Source: an uncultured Variovorax sp. (lineage in GTDB: Bacteria; Pseudomonadota; Gammaproteobacteria; Burkholderiales; Burkholderiaceae). From it: a DNA stretch of 11,440 bases. Positions 6,138 through 11,440 of this stretch are shown piece after piece. The translations under genes were made by a program, and so were the position numbers. The notes beneath the pieces were generated by a model. The model was not told where the DNA came from, made no database searches, and worked only from the letters and a program-made list of their open reading frames with translations. Position 1 is the stretch's first letter; each line of letters opens with the position of its first letter. The DNA is taken from NCBI GenBank assembly GCA_946478645.1, contig CAMLCW010000153.1, forward strand, positions 1 to 11,440, given 5' to 3'.

Positions 6138-9035
6138 ATGAGCGAATCCACCTCCCCCACCGCCCAGCCCGGCCTCGAAAGCCTGTCCAAATCCTTCGAA
6201 CCCGCCGCCATCGAGGCGCACTGGGGCCCGGAGTGGGAGAAGCGCGGCTACGCCAAGGCCGGCTACCGCGGCACCCAGCAGCCCAAGGAAGGCGCGCCGT
6301 CGTTCGCGATCCAGCTGCCGCCGCCCAACGTGACGGGCACGCTGCACATGGGCCATGCGTTCAACCAGACCGTCATGGACAGCCTGACGCGCTACCACCG
6401 CATGAAGGGCGACAACACGCTCTGGGTGCCGGGCACCGACCATGCGGGCATCGCGACGCAGATCGTGGTGGAGCGCCAGCTGCAGGAGCAGAAGATCAGC
6501 CGCCACGAGATGGGCCCGACCCCAGCCGAGGCACGCAAGAACTTCGTCGCGAAGGTCTGGGAGTGGAAGGAAAAGAGCGGCAACACCATCACGCGCCAGA
6601 TGCGCCGCATGGGCGACACGGTCGACTGGAGCCGCGAGTACTTCACGATGGACGAGGACCTCTCGAAGGTCGTGACGCAGACCTTCGTCGCGCTCTACCA
6701 GGAAGGCCTCATCTACCGCGGCAAGCGCCTGGGCAACTGGGACCCGGTGCTCAAGACCTCGGTCAGCGACCTCGAGGTCGAGAGCGAGGAGGAAGACGGC
6801 TTCCTCTGGCACATCGCCTATCCGCTGGAGGACGGCAGCGGCACGCTGACCGTGGCGACCACGCGGCCGGAGACCATGCTCGGCGACACGGCCGTGATGG
6901 TGCACCCCGAGGACGAGCGCTACCGGCACTTGATCGGCCAGCGCGTGCGGTTGCCGCTGGTGGGCCGGCTGATCCCGGTGATCGCCGACGACTACGTCGA
7001 CAAGGAGTTCGGCACCGGCGTGGTCAAGGTCACGCCCGCGCACGACTACAACGACTACGCGGTGGGCCAGCGGCACAAGCTCGAGGTGATCGGCATCCTC
7101 ACGCTCGACGCCACCGTCAACGACAACGCGCCCGAGAAATACCGCGGCATGGACCGCTTCGCCGCGCGCAAGGCGGTTGTGGCCGACCTTGAGGCGCTCG
7201 GCCTCATGGTCGAGATCAAGAAGCACCGGCTGATGGTGCCGCGCTGCACGCGCTCTGGCGCGGTGGTCGAGCCGATGCTCACCGACCAGTGGTACGTGGC
7301 GATGACGCGTCCCGGCGCCGACGGCCAGTCGATCGCGCAGAAAGCGATCGATGTGGTGAAGTCGGGCGAAGTGCGCTTTGTGCCCGAGAACTGGGTCAAC
7401 ACCTACAACCACTGGATGGAGAACATCCAGGACTGGACCATCTCGCGCCAGCTCTGGTGGGGCCACCAGATCCCGGCCTGGTACGACGAGGACGGCAACG
7501 TGTACGTGGCGCACGACGAGGCCGAGGCGCAGGCCAAGGCGGCTGGCAAGACGCTGCGCCGCGACGAGGACGTGCTCGACACCTGGTATTCGTCGGCGAT
7601 GGTGCCCTTCTCGTCGCTCGGCTGGCCCGAGAAGACGCAGGACCTCGCGCTGTACCTGCCGTCGAGCGTGCTGGTCACGGGCTACGACATCATCTTCTTC
7701 TGGGTCGCCCGGATGATCATGATGACCAAGCATTTCATCGGCAAGGTGCCGTTCCGCGACGTGTACATGCACGGCCTGGTGCGCGACGCGCAGGGCAAGA
7801 AGATGAGCAAGTCCGAGGGCAACGTGCTCGATCCGGTCGACCTGATCGACGGCATCGCGCTGCCCGAGCTGCTGGAGAAGCGCACGCAGGGCCTGCGCCG
7901 CCCCGAGACCGCGCCGGTGGTGCGCAAGAACACGCAGAAGGAGTTTCCCGACGGCATCCCCGCCTTCGGTGCCGATGCACTGCGCTTCACCTTTGCCTCG
8001 CTGGCTTCGCTCGGGCGCAACATCAACTTCGACAGCAAGCGCTGCGAGGGCTATCGCAATTTCTGCAACAAGCTCTGGAACGCGACGCGCTTCGTGCTGA
8101 TGAACTGCGAAGGCCAGGACTGCGGCCTGCGCGAGCACACGAAGGAAGAGTGCGCGGTGGGCGGCCCTGCGCACGGCTACCTGAAGTTCAGCCGCGCCGA
8201 CTTCTGGATCGTCTCGCAGCTGCAGCGCGTCGAGGCCGACGTGGCGAAGGGCTTCGAGGAATACCGGCTCGACAACGTCGCCAACGCGATCTACCAGTTC
8301 GCCTGGGACGAGTTCTGCGATTGGTACCTCGAGATCGCGAAGGTGCAGATCCAGACCGGCGACGACGCGCAGAAGCGCGCCACGCGCCGCACGCTGATCC
8401 GCACGCTCGAAGCGCTGCTTCGCCTTGCGCACCCCATCATCCCGTTCATCACCGAGGAACTCTGGCAGAAGGTGGCGCCGGTGGCCGGGCGCGAGGGCGA
8501 ATCGATCATGGTGGCCGCCTATCCGCAGAGCCAGCCGGCCAAGATCGACGAGGCTGCCGAGGCGCACGTCGCGCGGCTCAAGGCGCTCGTGGACGCCTGC
8601 CGCACGCTGCGCGGCGAGATGAACGTGTCGCCCGCGACGCGCCTGCCGCTCTACGTGGTGGCCGACGATGCCGAAGGCGCGGCCTTCCTGCGCGATGCGG
8701 CGCCGGTGCTGCAGGCGCTCGCCAAGCTCAAGGAAGTGAAGGTCTTCGACGACGAGGCCTCGTGGGCCGCGGCCGCCGAAGCCGCGCCCGTCGCGGTGGT
8801 GGGCACGGCCCGGCTGTGCCTGCACATGGAGATCGACAAGGCCGCCGAGAAGCTGCGCATCGGCAAGGAGATCGCGCGCGTCGAAGGCGAGATCCAGAAG
8901 GTGAACGGCAAGCTCGGCAATGAGGCCTTCGTGGCGAAGGCGCCGGCCGCGGTGATCGAGCAGGAGCGCAAGCGGCTGGCCGATTTCAGCGCCACGCTGG
9001 AGCGTTTGCGCGACCAACTTGTGCGCCTCGGCTGA
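6138..9035 (+). CDS. valS: Valyl-tRNA synthetase
   Basis: A 965-residue class I aminoacyl-tRNA synthetase (E. coli ValS has 951) that charges tRNA-Val and edits mischarged threonine. The HIGH motif appears as HMGH (70-73) after [10 protein letters not shown]. The editing (CP1) domain carries [10 protein letters not shown] from residue 241. The KMSKS loop is at 555-559 in [14 protein letters not shown]. The anticodon-binding helical domain follows (about 700-850). The C-terminal ~65 residues form the coiled-coil arm typical of ValRS ([20 protein letters not shown], then a Lys/Arg-rich second helix). The N-terminal ~18 residues ([17 protein letters not shown]) are an extension relative to E. 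coli. The start at 6138 has no Shine-Dalgarno and directly follows a hairpin. galU follows after 107 nt on the same strand. Confidence 0.98.
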   Translation: MSESTSPTAQPGLESLSKSFEPAAIEAHWGPEWEKRGYAKAGYRGTQQPKEGAPSFAIQLPPPNVTGTLHMGHAFNQTVMDSLTRYHRMKGDNTLWVPGTDHAGIATQIVVERQLQEQKISRHEMGPTPAEARKNFVAKVWEWKEKSGNTITRQMRRMGDTVDWSREYFTMDEDLSKVVTQTFVALYQEGLIYRGKRLGNWDPVLKTSVSDLEVESEEEDGFLWHIAYPLEDGSGTLTVATTRPETMLGDTAVMVHPEDERYRHLIGQRVRLPLVGRLIPVIADDYVDKEFGTGVVKVTPAHDYNDYAVGQRHKLEVIGILTLDATVNDNAPEKYRGMDRFAARKAVVADLEALGLMVEIKKHRLMVPRCTRSGAVVEPMLTDQWYVAMTRPGADGQSIAQKAIDVVKSGEVRFVPENWVNTYNHWMENIQDWTISRQLWWGHQIPAWYDEDGNVYVAHDEAEAQAKAAGKTLRRDEDVLDTWYSSAMVPFSSLGWPEKTQDLALYLPSSVLVTGYDIIFFWVARMIMMTKHFIGKVPFRDVYMHGLVRDAQGKKMSKSEGNVLDPVDLIDGIALPELLEKRTQGLRRPETAPVVRKNTQKEFPDGIPAFGADALRFTFASLASLGRNINFDSKRCEGYRNFCNKLWNATRFVLMNCEGQDCGLREHTKEECAVGGPAHGYLKFSRADFWIVSQLQRVEADVAKGFEEYRLDNVANAIYQFAWDEFCDWYLEIAKVQIQTGDDAQKRATRRTLIRTLEALLRLAHPIIPFITEELWQKVAPVAGREGESIMVAAYPQSQPAKIDEAAEAHVARLKALVDACRTLRGEMNVSPATRLPLYVVADDAEGAAFLRDAAPVLQALAKLKEVKVFDDEASWAAAAEAAPVAVVGTARLCLHMEIDKAAEKLRIGKEIARVEGEIQKVNGKLGNEAFVAKAPAAVIEQERKRLADFSATLERLRDQLVRLG

Positions 9036-9142
9036 CACATGTCAATTCGGGCAGGGTTTAGCATGCGAAGGCGGCATTTGAGTGCTGCTTTTCCACCGTA
9101 AACCTTCTTCTTCAACTGAACGAACAAACGCCCGAACTGTCC
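9036..9142 (+). promoter_or_regulatory. valS-galU spacer with weak promoter-like elements
   Basis: The spacer is AT-richer than its surroundings. It includes a TTGAGT (9078-9083) followed by TAAACC (9099-9104) at a short 15-nt spacing, so any galU promoter here is weak or unusual. A small inverted repeat TGACA-CA-TGTCA (9033-9044) includes the valS stop but has no T-run. No Shine-Dalgarno is visible before the galU ATG (the context is GAACTGTCC-ATG). Confidence 0.25.
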
Positions 9143-10033
9143 ATGCCCACTCCCTCGACACGCATCCGCAAGGCCGTATTTCCCGTTGCCGGGTTCGGCA
9201 CCCGCTTCCTGCCCGCCACCAAGGCGCAGCCCAAGGAAATGCTGCCGGTTGTCGACAAGCCACTCATCCAGTACGCGGTTGAGGAAGCCTATGCGGCGGG
9301 CATTCGCGACATGATTTTCGTAACTGGCCGAAACAAACGTGCCATCGAAGACCACTACGACACCGCCTACGAACTCGAAAGCCAGCTCGAGGCCAGCGGC
9401 AAGACCGCGCTGCTCGAGATCGCACGTTCGGTGATGCCCGACGACATGACCTGCTCCTACGTGCGCCAGCCGCGCATGCTGGGACTCGGCCATGCGGTGC
9501 TCTGCGCCGAGCACCTCGTGGGCAACGAGCCTTTCGCCGTGCTGCTGGCCGACGACCTGATGGTCGGCCCGGCGGACGGCGAGCCGGTGCTCGCGCAGAT
9601 GACGGCTGCGTTCGAGAAGCTCGGCGCCTCGCTGCTTGCGGTGCAGGAAGTGCCGCTGGAGCACGTCAAGCGCTACGGCATCGTGGCCGGCGAATCAATC
9701 GGCGACGACCTCGTGAAGGTCGACCGCATGGTCGAGAAGCCCAAGCCCGAGGCCGCGCCGTCGCGCCTGGGTGTGGCGGGCCGCTACATCCTCACGCCCG
9801 GCGTGTTCGACGAAATCCGCAACCAGCCCAAGGGCGCGGGCGGCGAGATCCAGCTCACCGACGGCATCGCCGCGCTGATGAAGAAGGAATCGGTCTATGC
9901 CTATGCCTACAAGGGCACGCGCTACGACTGCGGCAGCAAGGAAGGCTTCCTGCAGGCCTCGGTCGAGCTCGCACTCGCGCACCCAGAGGTCGGCGGCCAG
10001 TTCCGCGAATACCTCAAGAGCCTCGAGCTCTGA
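9143..10033 (+). CDS. galU: UTP-glucose-1-phosphate uridylyltransferase
   Basis: A 296-residue cytosolic nucleotidyltransferase that makes UDP-glucose from UTP and glucose-1-phosphate, supplying galactose metabolism, lipopolysaccharide and capsule or exopolysaccharide synthesis. The nucleotide-binding signature [20 protein letters not shown] covers residues 16-35. It is followed by [14 protein letters not shown], the uridine-binding region [29 protein letters not shown], the conserved VEKP with K199, and [10 protein letters not shown] and [15 protein letters not shown] near the C-terminus. Length and order match bacterial GalU and not the unrelated eukaryotic enzyme. The start at 9143 gives a short 9-residue lead before the beta strand KAVFPVAG. 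It follows valS on the same strand with a 107-nt spacer and ends at a strong hairpin. Confidence 0.97.
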   Translation: MPTPSTRIRKAVFPVAGFGTRFLPATKAQPKEMLPVVDKPLIQYAVEEAYAAGIRDMIFVTGRNKRAIEDHYDTAYELESQLEASGKTALLEIARSVMPDDMTCSYVRQPRMLGLGHAVLCAEHLVGNEPFAVLLADDLMVGPADGEPVLAQMTAAFEKLGASLLAVQEVPLEHVKRYGIVAGESIGDDLVKVDRMVEKPKPEAAPSRLGVAGRYILTPGVFDEIRNQPKGAGGEIQLTDGIAALMKKESVYAYAYKGTRYDCGSKEGFLQASVELALAHPEVGGQFREYLKSLEL

Positions 10034-10040
10034 ACTGGAA

Positions 10041-10067
10041 AGGGGCCCCGCGGGGCCCCTCTCTCTT
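10041..10067. terminator. GC-rich intrinsic terminator of galU, possibly bidirectional
   Basis: AGGGGCCCCGCGGGGCCCCT (10041-10060) is a perfect 20-bp palindrome that folds as an 8-bp stem with a CGCG loop, followed by CTCTCTT. It begins 8 nt after the galU stop. It lies between galU and the convergent tusA-family gene, and is followed by CCTTTCC in the other direction, so it may stop both transcripts. Confidence 0.8.
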
Positions 10068-10083
10068 GGCGGCTATTTGGCGG

Positions 10084-10311
10084 TCAGCGCCGCTTCAGCA
10101 CGTGGATGAAGTCGCTGCCGACCGTCTGTTGCTCGACCAGCTCGTTGCCGGTCTGCCGCGCAAAGGCCTGGAAGTCGCGCAGCGAACCCGGGTCGGTCGA
10201 CACGACCTTGAGCAACTGGCCGCTCGCCATGTCGTTGAGCGACTTCTTGGCCTTGAGGATCGGCAGCGGGCAGTTCAGCCCGCGCGTGTCGAGTTCGCGA
10301 TCAATCTGCAT
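10084..10311 (-). CDS. TusA/SirA-family sulfur carrier protein
   Basis: A 75-residue protein with the family signature LDTRGLNCPLPILKAKKSL. Cys14 in CPLP is the expected persulfide-carrying residue. The second half (LLKVVSTDPGSLRDFQAFAR, then GNELVEQQ and FIHVLKRR) completes the beta-alpha-beta-alpha-beta fold at the usual length of 75-80 residues. TusA relays sulfur from a cysteine desulfurase to acceptors such as the tRNA 2-thiouridine system; relatives act in other sulfur transfers, so the exact partner is uncertain. The start is ATG at 10311, inside the 3' end of the Nudix gene (11-nt overlap). A GAGGAG lies 10 nt upstream. It is the last gene of a cysM-Nudix-tusA operon, and the cysM link suggests sulfur metabolism. 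Confidence 0.9.
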   Translation of the reverse strand: MQIDRELDTRGLNCPLPILKAKKSLNDMASGQLLKVVSTDPGSLRDFQAFARQTGNELVEQQTVGSDFIHVLKRR

Positions 10312-10882
10312 GTTGCTTGGGCTCCTCGGGCGGAAGATCGAGGCCGCGGCGGCGCTCTTCGTTCTCGGCCGCGGTGAAGAACACCGGCTCGTGCCCGCGC
10401 GTGCGCAGCCAGTCGGCCAGCGCATAGCCGGTGCCCGCAGGCCAGCACTTGAGCGCCGGAAGGTCGTAGAGACGGTAGTCCACCAGCTCGGGCGAGAGCT
10501 TCACGTCGCCGTCGGCCACCACGTGGTAGGCGATGATGACCTGGTTCATGCGCTGGAAATCGTAGACGCCCACCAGCTTCGTCGCACTGACGTCGAGGTT
10601 GGTTTCTTCCTTGACCTCGCGCGAGATGCCTTCTTCGGGTGTCTCGCCGGCCTCCATGAAGCCCGTGATCAGCGCGTACATCTTGGCAGGCCAGGCGGCG
10701 TTGCGCGCCAGCAGCACCTGGCCGCGATACTCGACGATGGCCGCGAGCACGGGCGTGGGATTGTTCCAGTGCGTGTGGCCGCACGAAGGGCAGCGCAGCC
10801 GCTCCTTCGGGCCGCCGTCTTCCATCAGTGCAATCCATTCGAGCGGGGTAGCGCAGGCCTGGCAGAACTTGGGATGTGGCAT
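10301..10882 (-). CDS. Zinc-ribbon Nudix hydrolase
   Basis: A 193-residue protein with an N-terminal zinc ribbon (C7 and C10 in FCQAC, C31 and C34 in RCPSCGH) joined to a Nudix domain. The Nudix box runs from G74 (GFMEAGETPEEG, then REVKEETNL), giving GX5E, X7 and REVKEE; the usual Gly near the end of the box is Asn95. Nudix enzymes cleave a nucleoside diphosphate linked to another group. The layout recalls NudC (NADH pyrophosphatase), but the protein is shorter and I see no SQPWPFPxS motif after the box (DFQRMNQ is found instead), so the substrate is open. The C-terminal tail is charged (AAENEERRRGLDLPPEEP). The start at 10882 is 5 nt after the cysM stop. No strong Shine-Dalgarno is seen. 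Confidence 0.92.
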   Translation of the reverse strand: MPHPKFCQACATPLEWIALMEDGGPKERLRCPSCGHTHWNNPTPVLAAIVEYRGQVLLARNAAWPAKMYALITGFMEAGETPEEGISREVKEETNLDVSATKLVGVYDFQRMNQVIIAYHVVADGDVKLSPELVDYRLYDLPALKCWPAGTGYALADWLRTRGHEPVFFTAAENEERRRGLDLPPEEPKQHAD

Positions 10883-10887
10883 CGCGA

Positions 10888-11440
10888 TCAGGCCGGGAAC
10901 ACGCCGGTGGACAGATAGCGGTCGCCGCGGTCGCACACCACGAAGACGATGGTGGCGTTCTCGACCGTCTTGGCCACTTCGAGCGCCACCCAGAGCGCAC
11001 CAGCCGCCGAGATGCCGCCGAAGATGCCCTCCTCGCGCGCCAGGCGCCGGCACATCTCTTCGGCGTTGTCCTGGCTCACGCTGATCTCCTCGTCGACCCG
11101 GCTCGGGTCGTAGATCTTGGGCAGGTAGTCGGCCGGCCACTTGCGGATGCCCGGAATGCGCGAACCCTCGGCCGGCTGCGCACCGACGATGCGCACCGCG
11201 GGGTTCTTCTCCTTCAGGAAGCGCGAGACGCCGGTGATGGTGCCCGTGGTGCCCATCGCGCTCACGAAATGGGTGATCTTGCCCTGGGTGTCGGCCCAGA
11301 TCTCGGGGCCGGTGGTCTCGTAGTGGATGCGCGGGTTGTCGGGATTGGCGAACTGGTCGAGCACCCGGCCCTTGCCCTGCGCCACCATCTGCTCGGCGAG
11401 GTCGCGCGCGTATTCCATGCCGCCGCTCTTGGGCGTGAGC
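10888..11440 (-). CDS. cysM: Cysteine synthase B (O-acetylserine sulfhydrylase B), C-terminal part (partial)
   Basis: About 184 C-terminal residues are present; the N-terminal ~115 residues, including the PLP-binding Lys, lie beyond the right edge. The enzyme makes cysteine from O-acetylserine and sulfide (CysM can also use thiosulfate). The match to E. coli CysM is clear: LDQFANPDNPRIHYETTGPE, the PLP phosphate-binding loop MGTTGTITGVSRF, AQPAEGSRIPGIRKWP, EGIFGGISAAGA, and CDRGDRYLSTGVF at the end. The CDRGDRYLSTGVF end and the NPDNP segment favour CysM over CysK. The second Ser of the usual GxSSG segment is Ala here, while the first is kept. The gene stops 5 nt before the Nudix gene, so the three genes cysM, Nudix and tusA are probably one operon. 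Confidence 0.95.
   Translation of the reverse strand, partial: LTPKSGGMEYARDLAEQMVAQGKGRVLDQFANPDNPRIHYETTGPEIWADTQGKITHFVSAMGTTGTITGVSRFLKEKNPAVRIVGAQPAEGSRIPGIRKWPADYLPKIYDPSRVDEEISVSQDNAEEMCRRLAREEGIFGGISAAGALWVALEVAKTVENATIVFVVCDRGDRYLSTGVFPA

Noticed and set aside
7289..8923. A 544-codon plus-strand open frame inside valS
   Set aside because: It is a shifted frame of valS with highly biased Arg/Ala composition and no motif; valS is intact across the same region.
5919..9038. A 1039-codon open frame on the minus strand opposite valS
   Set aside because: It lies antisense to a full-length, motif-complete valS. Its protein is a low-complexity mix of Arg, Ala, His, Val and Leu with no recognisable domain, as expected from the complementary frame of GC-rich codons.
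1..11440. Mobile elements, CRISPR arrays, tRNA or rRNA genes, defence or toxin genes
   Set aside because: I saw no transposase or integrase, no regularly spaced repeats, no cloverleaf or rRNA stretches and no known defence domain. Gene content and composition look even across the window.

Overview
The window is GC-rich DNA (strong G/C at third codon positions, long spurious antisense open frames) from a betaproteobacterium. It most likely belongs to Burkholderiales, family Comamonadaceae, and is Variovorax-like. The support is a Bug-type periplasmic binding protein, GGAGAC-ATG type ribosome binding sites, and the close match of the ValS, QueF, YaaA, GalU and CysM proteins to proteobacterial families. 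The genus is an inference.

Layout. Positions 1-6033 hold seven genes, all on the minus strand. In transcription order, the first four form a very tight set: yaaA (peroxide-stress protein), a prolyl-4-hydroxylase-like Fe(II)/2-oxoglutarate dioxygenase, an alpha/beta hydrolase, and queF (queuosine biosynthesis). Their junctions are a 1-nt gap, a 4-nt gap and an ATGA overlap. A LysR-type regulator follows 33 nt after queF. After a 106-nt gap with a possible promoter and palindrome comes a small catabolic module: an enolase-superfamily enzyme and a Bug/TctC-type binding protein that runs off the left edge.

Positions 6034-6137 are a divergent control region between yaaA (minus) and valS (plus). 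It holds a likely -10 box for each direction and a terminator-like hairpin just before the valS start codon. valS (valyl-tRNA synthetase) and galU (UTP-glucose-1-phosphate uridylyltransferase) follow on the plus strand. galU ends at a GC-rich hairpin that separates it from a convergent minus-strand operon: cysM (truncated by the right edge), a zinc-ribbon Nudix hydrolase, and a TusA-family sulfur carrier, again tightly packed or overlapping.

Most of the window is core metabolism and translation. I see no insertion sequence, integrase, tRNA, rRNA, CRISPR array or phage gene. No clearly new biological system is evident. The items most worth a second look are the hairpin in the valS leader, the possibly leaderless yaaA mRNA, the non-canonical active-site residues of the enolase-superfamily enzyme, and the yaaA-dioxygenase-hydrolase-queF operon.
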